64,000 bases of DNA from Shewanella zhangzhouensis. GTDB lineage: Bacteria; Pseudomonadota; Gammaproteobacteria; Enterobacterales; Shewanellaceae. This document shows, in pieces, positions 8,510 through 16,585 of this stretch. The stretch lies in NCBI RefSeq assembly GCF_019457615.1, contig NZ_CP080414.1, positions 2,354,501 to 2,418,500 on the forward strand, written 5' to 3'. Numbering within the stretch: position 1 is the first letter of the stretch; each line of letters starts with the position of its first letter. The notes under the pieces are model-generated. The model did no database searches, was not told where the DNA came from, and saw only the letters and a list, made by a program, of their open reading frames with translations. Made by a program: the position numbers and the translations under genes.

Positions 8510-8555
8510 TTTTTACCGGGGCGAGGCATACTGACTCAGGCTCTCGTTCCCGCAA

Positions 8556-8586
8556 TAAAAAAGCGCCCATGGGGCGCTTTTTTGTT
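8556..8586. terminator. Bidirectional intrinsic terminator between gloA and the TonB-dependent receptor
   Basis: A perfect stem, AAAAGCGCCC paired with GGGCGCTTTT (8559-8581), with a 3-base loop and A and T tracts on both sides. It lies between two convergent genes and can serve both. Confidence 0.92.
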
Positions 8587-8612
8587 TCTGCTTATTCAGT
8601 GTCTGATGGTTA

Positions 8613-11132
8613 TCAGAACTTCATCGTCAGACCACCGTAGATTTGACGACCGATGGTGTCAAATACTTCAGGAATGGTGCCGCCGTCGCTGCCGTTTGGC
8701 ACGTAGGATGGCTCTTCATCGGTGAGGTTCTTCACACCCAGAGATACGGTCACATCGTCGTTGATGAAGTAAGTTGCAACCACGTTGTGGTACAGCACTG
8801 AGTCTACAGTCTCATTGCGGTCGCCCAGCCATTCGGTTTCGCCGATGAAACGGTTGTAGTACATCAGGCTCCAGTCGGCCTGGCCGGCCTGGATGCTGAA
8901 GTTGTTACGCACCTTGGCATAACCACCGAAGTTACCATCGCTGGTGCCTTCGTAAGCAACGTTGTCCTGTTCGAACTCCAGCAGATAGGTCAGATCGTTG
9001 TTGATCTTCCAATCCAGATTCAGGGCTTCGAAGTTGTAGGCCAGGTTGAAGTCGATACCACTGGTGTTCTGGCTACCCACGTTGGTCAGCGGGTTGGTGA
9101 AGTTCGACAGATCGCCCTCAGCGGTGATCTTGAAGGTTTCACAGGCGCTCAGAATACCGGCATGACAGTCATCCAGACCCTTCTGTGCATCCAGACGGGT
9201 AATAGCGTTGGTCACACGGAAACGCCAGTAGTCGAGGGTCAGAGACAGACCTTCGATGTAGCTTGGAGAGTACACCAGACCGGCAGTGTAAGACTCAGAC
9301 TCTTCTGGCTTCAGATCGGGATCTGAGGTGTAGTTCACCAGAATTTGTGGGTCCTGCTCGTTACCCCATGGGTCATCCAGGTAATCGTAAGAACCTGTGT
9401 TACCGCCAAACAGCTCTGCAACGTTGGGTGCACGGAAACCGGTGGCAGCTACGGTACGCAGCATCAGGTCGTCAGTGGCTTCATAGGTCAGACCCACTTT
9501 CCAGGTAGAAGCTTTACCAAAGGTAGAGTAGTCATCGAAACGCAGGGCAAATTCACCGGTCAGTTTCTCAGTGAAAGGCACGCTCACTTCCTGATAGATT
9601 GAGAATACGTCGTAGTTACCATCAGTTGGGTCTTGCTGAGCAGCAGTGCCCTCACCGGCCACAATCACAGGATCGGGATTGTAGTAGCCGCTGTCGTAAC
9701 GGTATTCGGCACCGATGGCAAAACCAACCGCACCAGCGCTCAGGTCAAACAATTCGCCGCTCAGTACGCCGGCAACCACGTGCTGCTCGTTACCACCATC
9801 GTTACGCTCGGTGAAACCGATGTCGTTGATGATATCCTGTGGCAGCGGCTGACCGCTGAGCCATGAGTCCAGGTTGTTGTAGACGGAGTTTTCCATCTTC
9901 ACGGCATTGATGGAGTTTTCAACCCAGGTCTCGGCCTTGTTCTTACCATAGGTGTAAGACAGGTCCCAGGTCATGCCGGTGTTGATGTCCAGAGAGCCTT
10001 GCAGGCCCAGAGAGGCGCGCAGGGTGTCGGTGTCCTGATTGTAGATACGTGGACCTACATCGGTAGTACGACGACGGTAGTTTACACGGCCAGTGTCATC
10101 AGGACCGATACCTGCGGCAATCATATCGGCATCCAAAGTGATGCAACGTGCGGCATCGATACCCTCTTCGCCACATACGCCCAGCATGATGTCAGCTGGC
10201 TGAGCAGCCATTTGCTGATCAGATTTACGCTTGGTGTACAGGATGTCACCGGTCAGCAGCAGATCGTCACCCAGTTCCTGAGTCATGTTGGCAAACAGGC
10301 TGTAACGCTTGCTTGGTGTCTGATACCAGCTGTCCTGGGTGAAGTCATAACCTGTGTTACGGTCAACCCAGTTACCATTGGCGTCTTTCACCATACCTTC
10401 CAGAGAGCCGGTAGGGATGAATGAGCTGTAACCTGGCTCGGTCCACTCACGATCGGCCTGGATAACACCACGGCGCTCAGAGTAAGCCGCACCAAAGGTG
10501 TAGTTGCCACCGTTGTCGGTATTGAAACCGTAGAGCATGCTCAGTTCGCCGCTTTCGCCGTCACCCTTGTCGGTGCCACTGCCGTTGAAATCGAACTGGA
10601 AGCCTTCAAAATCTTTCTTGGTGATGATGTTCACCACACCGGCGATGGCGTCAGAGCCATATACAGCAGATGCGCCGTCTTTCAGGATTTCTACACGGGC
10701 AATCATGGCAACTGGGATGGAGTTCAAATCTACCGCGCTGTCTGCGCCTGAACCTGAGTTCACCATGCGGCGACCGTTCAGAAGTACCAGAGTACGCTCA
10801 GCGCCCATACCACGCAGGTCTACCTGCGCTACGCCGTCTGCACCGTTGTTGGTGCTTGAACCCACGGCGGCACCCGCCATGGAGGTTTGAGCCTGCAGCA
10901 TTTGGTCAACAGAGGTGAAGCCTTCAGCGCGAATGGCATCGGCGCTGATCACTGTGACAGGAGAAGCAGTTTCCATATCCTGACGCTGGATACGTGAACC
11001 TGTTACCGCAATACGCTCTACGTCTTTGGCTTGAGCTTCTTCAGCAAACGCCTGGCTGGACACGACAGCAGAAGCACTGGTGGCCAACAGAACACAATTG
11101 ACCGCCCAGGCGATTCTCGTGGTTTTTAACAT
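8613..11132 (-). CDS. TonB-dependent outer-membrane receptor
   Basis: Outer-membrane active transporter of 839 residues. The signal peptide (about residues 1-30) ends SSQAFAEE. A TonB-box-like ERIAVTGSRI follows, then a plug domain (about 55-170) with LRGMGAERTLVLLNGRR and VEILKDGASAVYGSDAIAGVVNIITKK. The 22-stranded barrel ends in a C-terminal Phe (GGLTMKF) as needed for barrel assembly. The substrate cannot be read from sequence. The plug type (SRIQRQDMETASPVTVISADAI) is common among Shewanella and Alteromonas receptors for peptides or carbohydrates. The gene stands alone, with a long, motif-rich upstream region including a CRP site at 11415-11430, so carbon-source control is likely. Confidence 0.93.
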   Translation of the reverse strand: MLKTTRIAWAVNCVLLATSASAVVSSQAFAEEAQAKDVERIAVTGSRIQRQDMETASPVTVISADAIRAEGFTSVDQMLQAQTSMAGAAVGSSTNNGADGVAQVDLRGMGAERTLVLLNGRRMVNSGSGADSAVDLNSIPVAMIARVEILKDGASAVYGSDAIAGVVNIITKKDFEGFQFDFNGSGTDKGDGESGELSMLYGFNTDNGGNYTFGAAYSERRGVIQADREWTEPGYSSFIPTGSLEGMVKDANGNWVDRNTGYDFTQDSWYQTPSKRYSLFANMTQELGDDLLLTGDILYTKRKSDQQMAAQPADIMLGVCGEEGIDAARCITLDADMIAAGIGPDDTGRVNYRRRTTDVGPRIYNQDTDTLRASLGLQGSLDINTGMTWDLSYTYGKNKAETWVENSINAVKMENSVYNNLDSWLSGQPLPQDIINDIGFTERNDGGNEQHVVAGVLSGELFDLSAGAVGFAIGAEYRYDSGYYNPDPVIVAGEGTAAQQDPTDGNYDVFSIYQEVSVPFTEKLTGEFALRFDDYSTFGKASTWKVGLTYEATDDLMLRTVAATGFRAPNVAELFGGNTGSYDYLDDPWGNEQDPQILVNYTSDPDLKPEESESYTAGLVYSPSYIEGLSLTLDYWRFRVTNAITRLDAQKGLDDCHAGILSACETFKITAEGDLSNFTNPLTNVGSQNTSGIDFNLAYNFEALNLDWKINNDLTYLLEFEQDNVAYEGTSDGNFGGYAKVRNNFSIQAGQADWSLMYYNRFIGETEWLGDRNETVDSVLYHNVVATYFINDDVTVSLGVKNLTDEEPSYVPNGSDGGTIPEVFDTIGRQIYGGLTMKF

Positions 11133-11156
11133 GATTTAACTCCCTGCTTATTTTGA

Positions 11157-11187
11157 CTGCGCCTGTAAGATTTTGAATTTGGCGCAG
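11157..11187 (-). promoter_or_regulatory. Inverted repeat in the leader of the TonB-dependent receptor gene
   Basis: CTGCGCC (11157-11163) and GGCGCAG (11181-11187) form a perfect 7-bp inverted repeat around a 17-base loop. It lies 24 bases upstream of the receptor ATG. It may form a leader hairpin near the ribosome site or be a protein-binding dyad. The role is inferred. Confidence 0.4.
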
Positions 11188-11239
11188 ACCCGATACTCGC
11201 CAAGCAGCAGAGAATCGTCAAACCCTCAAACTCTTAACA

Positions 11240-11256
11240 TTTCATTTCCAATGAAA
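11240..11256. promoter_or_regulatory. Dyad symmetry upstream of the TonB-dependent receptor
   Basis: TTTCATT-TCC-AATGAAA is a perfect 7-bp dyad with a 3-base centre, in AT-rich DNA about 110 bases upstream of the receptor start. It has the shape of an operator for a dimeric regulator. I do not recognise the regulator. Confidence 0.4.
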
Positions 11257-11414
11257 CACTTATGTTCACTTAAGTTTTCCGTTTTGTATGTGGCAATGTT
11301 TTAATTTTGTTTATTACTGAATATTTATTCAAATATGCAGTTACAGTCTGTCACAAGCGCTCATGTCATCAGCAAACCGGCCAGCAACCCGTTAACAATG
11401 CAAAGAGCAATATA

Positions 11415-11430
11415 TGTGATCTCGATCACA
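11415..11430. promoter_or_regulatory. Near-consensus CRP (cAMP receptor protein) binding site
   Basis: TGTGATCTCGATCACA is an almost perfect palindrome and matches the CRP consensus TGTGA-N6-TCACA exactly in both half-sites. It lies 283 bases upstream of the receptor gene. The only other neighbour, ruvB, points away from it and is separated by a terminator, so the receptor is the probable target. Confidence 0.8.
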
Positions 11431-11486
11431 CTTTTTCTGTGACTCATATCGCTTAAATTCGTCCATAAGGCCGCTTTGATAACGAA

Positions 11487-11505
11487 ATTAACAGACTCTG
11501 TTAAT
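11487..11505. promoter_or_regulatory. Perfect 19-bp palindrome, probable operator
   Basis: ATTAACAGACTCTGTTAAT consists of two perfect 9-bp arms around a single central C. It is 57 bases from the CRP site, in the same intergenic region upstream of the TonB-dependent receptor. The geometry is typical of a homodimeric repressor site, but I do not recognise the regulator. Confidence 0.5.
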
Positions 11506-11534
11506 GAATAGCGAAGGACATAAACCCTTGTCCC

Positions 11535-11566
11535 ATAAAAAAGAGACCCTGAGGTCTCTTTTTTTA
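11535..11566. terminator. Intrinsic terminator downstream of ruvB (bidirectional)
   Basis: The stem AAAAAAGAGACC / GGTCTCTTTTTT with loop CTGA lies at 11537-11564. On the minus strand it lies 22 bases after the ruvB stop and ends in a T run. It also insulates the receptor's upstream region. Confidence 0.9.
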
Positions 11567-11588
11567 CGCAGTGTTTGAGCTGATTTAG

Positions 11589-12593
11589 TCAGTCAGGTTT
11601 GATGAGGTCAAAGTGGCTGTAGGCTCGGGCAGTAGCAATACGTCCCCGGGGTGTGCGCTGTACGAAGCCCTGTTGAATAAGAAACGGCTCCAACACATCT
11701 TCGATGGTTTCGCGCTCTTCACCGATGGCGGCGGCAAGGTTATCCAGCCCCACAGGACCGCCCATAAACTTATCGATGATGGCGAGCAGCAACTTGCGGT
11801 CCATGTAATCGAAGCCTTCGCTGTCGACATCGAGCAAATCCAGCGCAGACTGGGCAACGGCGCGGCTGATGGCGCCATCGTGTTTCACTTCGGCAAAGTC
11901 GCGCACCCGGCGCAGCAGCCGGTTGGCGATACGGGGCGTACCGCGACTGCGGCGGGCAATTTCTTCGGCGCCGCCTTCATCCATGGGCACATCCATCACC
12001 TTGGCCGAGCGGGCAACAATGGATGACAGGTCGCGGACATTGTAAAACTCAAGCCGCAGCGGAATGCCGAAACGGGCTCGCAGGGGCGATGTGAGCGAGC
12101 CTGCGCGGGTCGTGGCGCCCACCAACGTAAATGGCGGCAAATCCAGCTTGATGGAGCGTGCTGCCGGCCCCTCACCTATCATGATATCCAGCTGATAGTC
12201 TTCCATCGCCGGATAGAGGATTTCCTCCACCACAGGGCTTAAGCGGTGGATTTCATCGATAAAGAGCACGTCACCTTCTTCAAGATTGGTGAGCAACGCC
12301 GCCAAATCACCGGCCTTTTCCAGCACAGGCCCGGAGGTGGACTTGATGTTCACCCCCATTTCGTTGGCAACGATATTGGCCAGAGTGGTTTTACCCAGGC
12401 CTGGCGGGCCGTAGATCAGCATATGATCCAGGGCTTCGCCGCGCTTTTTGGCCGCTTCAATAAAGACTTTAAGCTGGGCGCGGGTATCGTCCTGCCCCGT
12501 GTATTCATCGAGCAATTTTGGCCGCATGGCGCGGTCAATCACATCTTCCTGACCCAGATCCTGGGGCTGAATAAGCCGGTCGGCCTCAATCAT
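11589..12593 (-). CDS. ruvB: Holliday junction branch migration ATPase RuvB
   Basis: Hexameric AAA+ motor that drives branch migration with RuvA during recombination repair. The 334 residues contain Walker A GPPGLGKTTLA, Walker B VLFIDEIHRL, sensor motif GATTRAG and the arginine-finger region TSPLRARFG. A C-terminal winged helix covers QQGFVQRTPRGRIA. It is the last gene of the minus-strand run aspS-yebC-ruvC-ruvA-ruvB, 17 bases after ruvA, and is followed by a terminator. Confidence 0.98.
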   Translation of the reverse strand: MIEADRLIQPQDLGQEDVIDRAMRPKLLDEYTGQDDTRAQLKVFIEAAKKRGEALDHMLIYGPPGLGKTTLANIVANEMGVNIKSTSGPVLEKAGDLAALLTNLEEGDVLFIDEIHRLSPVVEEILYPAMEDYQLDIMIGEGPAARSIKLDLPPFTLVGATTRAGSLTSPLRARFGIPLRLEFYNVRDLSSIVARSAKVMDVPMDEGGAEEIARRSRGTPRIANRLLRRVRDFAEVKHDGAISRAVAQSALDLLDVDSEGFDYMDRKLLLAIIDKFMGGPVGLDNLAAAIGEERETIEDVLEPFLIQQGFVQRTPRGRIATARAYSHFDLIKPD

Positions 12594-12610
12594 GGTATTC
12601 CCCTTTCACC

Positions 12611-13228
12611 TTAGAGCATGGACTTGAGTGCAGCCTTGATAAGCTGCTCGGGATCCATGCCCTCCTGGAAGGCACTGGATACGGCCTTGCTGGCCTGCTG
12701 CGGTTTGTAACCCAGTGACAAGAGTGCGGCTATGGCATCTTCTTCCACCGTAGCGGCCACTGGCGCCGGGGTGAAGTTGCTCTTGAGCACAAACTCGCGC
12801 TCGGCGCCCATGGAGGCCTCCATCAGGCTCTTGAGTTTGTCGCGCATCTCAACCAGCAGACGCTCGGCGGTCTTTTTACCCACACCGGGCAACTTGATCA
12901 GGGTCGCGATATCGTCACGCTCCAGGCAGCCGATGAATTCCTTGGCGGTCATGCCCGACAAAATGGTGAGCGCAAGCTTGGGGCCAACACCATTGGCCTT
13001 GATCAGCAAACGAAACAGTGAGCGCTCTTCCTTATGGATAAAACCATACAGCAGCTGGGCATCTTCGCGGACCACAAAGTGGGTATAAACAATGACCTCG
13101 GCGCCAGGCAGTGGCAGCTCGTAAAAGGAGGTCAGCGGCATTTGCAGCTCATAGCCAACACCGCCCACATCTATCAATACCTCTGGGGCGTGTTTCTCAA
13201 CCAAAATGCCCTTTAAACGACCTATCAT
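12611..13228 (-). CDS. ruvA: Holliday junction DNA-binding protein RuvA
   Basis: Tetrameric junction-binding protein that loads RuvB. The start at 13228 (MIGRLKGILVEKHAPEVLIDVGGVGYEL) gives 205 residues, the family norm. A longer frame adds 25 unrelated residues and overlaps deep into ruvC. The N-terminal OB domain is followed by helix-hairpin-helix motifs (ANGVGPKLALTILSG and LPGVGKKTAERLLVEM). The C-terminal RuvB-binding helical domain (AIAALLSLGYKPQQASKAV) ends the protein. The start overlaps the ruvC stop by four bases (ATGA), implying coupled translation. Confidence 0.97.
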   Translation of the reverse strand: MIGRLKGILVEKHAPEVLIDVGGVGYELQMPLTSFYELPLPGAEVIVYTHFVVREDAQLLYGFIHKEERSLFRLLIKANGVGPKLALTILSGMTAKEFIGCLERDDIATLIKLPGVGKKTAERLLVEMRDKLKSLMEASMGAEREFVLKSNFTPAPVAATVEEDAIAALLSLGYKPQQASKAVSSAFQEGMDPEQLIKAALKSML

Positions 13229-13746
13229 CTGTATCTTCCGTATGTTCTGACACTGGCGCGCCCACCGAGGGCCACCAGACTTTGATGGGTGTGATAATGA
13301 CACATGGCAACCGCCAGTGCATCTGCGGCGTCTGCCTGGGGCGCAGCGGGGAGTTTCAGCATCTGCTGCACCATGTGCTGCACCTGGGCCTTTTGCGCCC
13401 GGCCTGTGCCCACGACGGCATTTTTAATCTGGGTGGCGCTGTATTCGGCCACCGGCAAGCCTGCAACAGTAGCCGCCACAATGGCGGCGCCCCTCGCCTG
13501 GCCGAGCTTCAATGCCGAATCGGCATTTTTGGCCATAAAGACCCGCTCGATGGCGAATTGGCTTGGCTGGTACTGGCGGATTATTTCCTGCAGACCATCG
13601 AAAATCTGTTTAAGCCTGTCAGGCAGTTCATCCGATGAGGTGCGAATGCAGCCGCTGCCAAGGTAGCGCTGATGCCGTCCCTGACACTGGATAATGCCAT
13701 AACCTGTGATGCGGGAACCCGGGTCGACCCCTAAAATAATGGCCAT
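13225..13746 (-). CDS. ruvC: Crossover junction endodeoxyribonuclease RuvC
   Basis: Resolves Holliday junctions by symmetric nicking. The 173 residues have the RNase H-like fold with the acidic residues expected for metal binding: the Asp of ILGVDPGSRITGYG, the Glu of FAIERVFMAKN and the Asp pair of ADAADALAVAMCHYH. It overlaps ruvA by four bases and starts three bases after the yebC stop, so the three ruv genes and yebC form one transcription unit. Confidence 0.97.
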   Translation of the reverse strand: MAIILGVDPGSRITGYGIIQCQGRHQRYLGSGCIRTSSDELPDRLKQIFDGLQEIIRQYQPSQFAIERVFMAKNADSALKLGQARGAAIVAATVAGLPVAEYSATQIKNAVVGTGRAQKAQVQHMVQQMLKLPAAPQADAADALAVAMCHYHTHQSLVALGGRASVRTYGRYR

Positions 13747-13749
13747 GGA

Positions 13750-14496
13750 TTATTCCAGCGTCTCCATCACCTCATCGGGGATGTCGGCGTTATGGTAAAC
13801 CTCCTGCACATCATCATGATCTTCAAGCTGGTCGATAAGCCGCAGGAATTTGGGAGCGGTGTCGCCATCAAGCAGCGCCCGGGTGGATGGCACCATGGTC
13901 ACTTCGGCGTTCACCGAGGTAAAACCCGCGCCATCAAGGGCGTCTTTCACGGCGCCAAAGTCCTCAGGCGTGGTGTACACATCGGCACTGCCATCATCGT
14001 TGATGACCACATCGTCGGCGCCGCCCTCAAGGGCAGCTTCCATAATGGCATCTTCATCTGTGCCGGGCTCGAAACTTATCACCCCGCGCTTGGTAAAGAG
14101 ATAGGCCACCGAGCCATCGGTACCCAGGTTGCCACCGGACTTATTGAAGGCATTGCGCACCCCGGTCACCGCACGGTTGCGGTTATCCGTCATGCACTCG
14201 ACCATCACAGCAGTGCCGCCGGGGCCGTAGCCTTCGTAGATAAGGGTTTCCAGATTGTCGCCATCGAGCTCACCCGAGCCACGTTTGACTGCGCGCTCCA
14301 CAGTGTCTCGGGTCATATTGGCAGACAGGGCTTTATCGATGGCGGCACGCAGACGGGGGTTGGCATCGGCATCTGAACCACCCTCACGGGCGGAGACAAC
14401 CAGCTCGCGAATGAGTTTGGTAAAGAGTTTGCCGCGCTTGGCATCCTGGGCGGCTTTACGGTGTCGGATGTTGGCCCACTTGCTGTGACCTGCCAT
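13750..14496 (-). CDS. yebC: YebC/PmpR/TACO1-family regulatory protein
   Basis: Small conserved protein assigned variously as a DNA-binding regulator (PmpR) and, more recently, a ribosome-associated translation factor. The start at 14496 (MAGHSKWANIRHRKAAQDAKRGKLFTKLIREL) is supported by AAGGAGATTTCT just upstream and gives 248 residues. The family motifs YEGYGPGGTAVMVECMTDNRNR and NLGTDGSVAYLF are intact. The position between aspS and ruvC is the standard gammaproteobacterial order. Confidence 0.96.
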   Translation of the reverse strand: MAGHSKWANIRHRKAAQDAKRGKLFTKLIRELVVSAREGGSDADANPRLRAAIDKALSANMTRDTVERAVKRGSGELDGDNLETLIYEGYGPGGTAVMVECMTDNRNRAVTGVRNAFNKSGGNLGTDGSVAYLFTKRGVISFEPGTDEDAIMEAALEGGADDVVINDDGSADVYTTPEDFGAVKDALDGAGFTSVNAEVTMVPSTRALLDGDTAPKFLRLIDQLEDHDDVQEVYHNADIPDEVMETLE

Positions 14497-14575
14497 AGAA
14501 ATCTCCTTGAAATGCGGATAGATGACCACTGTCCAGACTAACGAAAAACAGCGCCTGGGGAAAATGCAGTGGCCG

Positions 14576-14606
14576 TAAAAACAGACCGAGGCATGCGCCC
14601 CGGTTT
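14576..14606 (-). terminator. Probable intrinsic terminator downstream of aspS
   Basis: On the minus strand, ACCGGGGC-GCAT-GCCTCGGT forms an 8-bp stem with one G-U pair (14585-14604), followed by CTGTTTTT. It lies 16 bases after the aspS stop. yebC would then need some read-through or its own promoter in the 120-base gap. Confidence 0.7.
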
Positions 14607-14619
14607 GTTTGTGACTCTA

Positions 14620-16395
14620 TCAGTCTTGTTTCGGCTCTTTCGGCAGAACCGCAATGCCCAGTTCCACCAGTTGGTCGGGGTTGGCATGTCCCGGCGCGTT
14701 GGTGAGCGGACAGGCCGCCGTGGTGGTCTTGGGGAAGGCCATCACGTCACGGATGGAGCTGGCGCCGGTCATCAGCATCACCAGACGGTCAAGACCAAAG
14801 GCCAGACCCGCATGTGGTGGCGTACCGAAACGCAGTGCGTCCAGCAGGAAGCCGAATTTCTCTTTGGCTTCTTCGTCTTCGATGCCAAGGATGCGGAACA
14901 CGGTAGACTGCATGTCGCCATTGTGGATACGCACAGAGCCGCCGCCCAGTTCAACGCCGTTAAGTACCATGTCGTAGGCATCGGACACGGCCTTGCCAGG
15001 GTTGGCTTCAAGCTCGGCTGCGGTTACACCCCGTGGTGCAGTGAATGGGTGATGAACCGCGTAGAAACGGCCATCGGCCTTCTCGAACATCGGGAAGTCA
15101 ACCACCCACAGTGGGCGCCATTCGCCCTGGAGCAGTTTGAAGTCTTCACCGGCTTTCAGACGCAGGGCGCCCATGGACTCAGCAACCACGTTGGCCTTGT
15201 CGGCACCGAAGAAGATGATATCGCCATCACCGGCGCCGGTACGGGCAATGATTTCCTTGATGATGTCTTCATTCAGGAACTTGGCCACAGGTGACTGAAT
15301 GCCTTCAAGGCCCGCCGCCAGGTTGTTGACCTTCATCCAGGCCAGACCGCGGGCACCGTAGATACCCACAAACTTGGTGTAGTCGTCGATTTGCTTGCGT
15401 GACAGCTCGGCGCCGCCGGGAATACGCAGCGCAGCAACGCGGCCTTCTTCGTCGTTGGCTGGGCCGGAGAATACGGCAAACTCAACGGCTTTAAGCAGAT
15501 CGGCTACATCAACCAGTTCCAGCGGGTTACGCAGATCCGGCTTGTCGGAGCCAAAGCGGCGCATGGCTTCATCCCAGGTCATTTTCGGGAATTCGCCCAG
15601 ATCCACGTTCATCAGCTCGAGGAACAGGTTACGGATCATACGCTCGGTAGTTTCCATCACCTGATCAGAGCTCATGAACGAGGTTTCGATATCGATTTGA
15701 GTGAATTCAGGCTGACGGTCGGCGCGCAGGTCTTCGTCGCGGAAACACTTCACGATTTGATAGTAACGATCGAAACCTGACATCATCAGTAGCTGTTTGA
15801 ACAGCTGTGGCGACTGTGGCAGCGCGAAGAACTGACCCTTATAGGTACGGCTTGGTACCAGATAGTCGCGGGCACCTTCCGGGGTGGCCTTGGTCAGGAT
15901 GGGAGTTTCGATATCGAGGAAGCCGTTGCCATCCATAAAGCGACGCACAAAGCTGGTCACCTTGGCGCGGAAAATCAGACGCTGGGCCATCTCGGGACGG
16001 CGCAGATCCAGATAGCGGTACTTGAGACGGGCTTCTTCGCTGTTGTTCTGGTGGTTATCCAGGCTCAGTGGCAGTGGGTCGGCGGCGTTGATGATGGTGA
16101 GCGCCTTGCCCAGCACCTCAATTTCACCGGTTTTCATCTGGCTGTTCACCTGGCTGTCAGGACGTGGGCGTACTACACCTTTAACCTGAACACAGAACTC
16201 CGCACGCAGGCTGCTGGCTACGTCAAACACGTCTGGCAGATCGGGGTCGTAAACCACCTGAACCAAACCTTCGCGGTCGCGAAGATCCAAAAAGATCACA
16301 CCCCCCAAGTCGCGGCTGCGGTTTACCCAGCCAACGAGGGTGACTTCTTGTCCGACGTGAGACTTATTAACGTCTCCACAATAATGACTGCGCAT
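14620..16395 (-). CDS. aspS: Aspartyl-tRNA synthetase
   Basis: Class IIb aminoacyl-tRNA synthetase that charges tRNA-Asp. The 591 residues match the bacterial long form. An N-terminal OB-fold anticodon-binding domain opens MRSHYCGDVNKSHVGQEVTLVGWVNRSRDLG. The class II motif 2 FRDEDLRADRQPEFTQIDIE, the bacteria-specific GAD insertion (about 290-420), and motif 3 GLAFGLDRLVMLMTG follow. It is transcribed leftward ahead of yebC-ruvCAB, with a promoter candidate at 16458-16485. Confidence 0.98.
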   Translation of the reverse strand: MRSHYCGDVNKSHVGQEVTLVGWVNRSRDLGGVIFLDLRDREGLVQVVYDPDLPDVFDVASSLRAEFCVQVKGVVRPRPDSQVNSQMKTGEIEVLGKALTIINAADPLPLSLDNHQNNSEEARLKYRYLDLRRPEMAQRLIFRAKVTSFVRRFMDGNGFLDIETPILTKATPEGARDYLVPSRTYKGQFFALPQSPQLFKQLLMMSGFDRYYQIVKCFRDEDLRADRQPEFTQIDIETSFMSSDQVMETTERMIRNLFLELMNVDLGEFPKMTWDEAMRRFGSDKPDLRNPLELVDVADLLKAVEFAVFSGPANDEEGRVAALRIPGGAELSRKQIDDYTKFVGIYGARGLAWMKVNNLAAGLEGIQSPVAKFLNEDIIKEIIARTGAGDGDIIFFGADKANVVAESMGALRLKAGEDFKLLQGEWRPLWVVDFPMFEKADGRFYAVHHPFTAPRGVTAAELEANPGKAVSDAYDMVLNGVELGGGSVRIHNGDMQSTVFRILGIEDEEAKEKFGFLLDALRFGTPPHAGLAFGLDRLVMLMTGASSIRDVMAFPKTTTAACPLTNAPGHANPDQLVELGIAVLPKEPKQD

Positions 16396-16457
16396 TGAGA
16401 GTTATCCTTTTTCCTGCACCGGTGCGGCGGAAATCTGATTGAAAATTGTGACTGGGC

Positions 16458-16485
16458 ATTATAGAGAAAGAATGCCCTGAGCCAA
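16458..16485 (-). promoter_or_regulatory. Sigma-70 promoter candidate for aspS
   Basis: On the minus strand: a perfect -10 TATAAT (16458-16463), a 16-base spacer and -35 TTGGCT (16480-16485), placed 63 bases upstream of the aspS ATG. Confidence 0.55.
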
Positions 16486-16585
16486 AGCACTTCACTTTTG
16501 GTCGGTGAAGTATCCAGCAAGTTTTTGCCATTGACCAGAGGCCCAGGCCAGCAAAATGCGACGAGTGCGCAAAAAAAAGACACTC

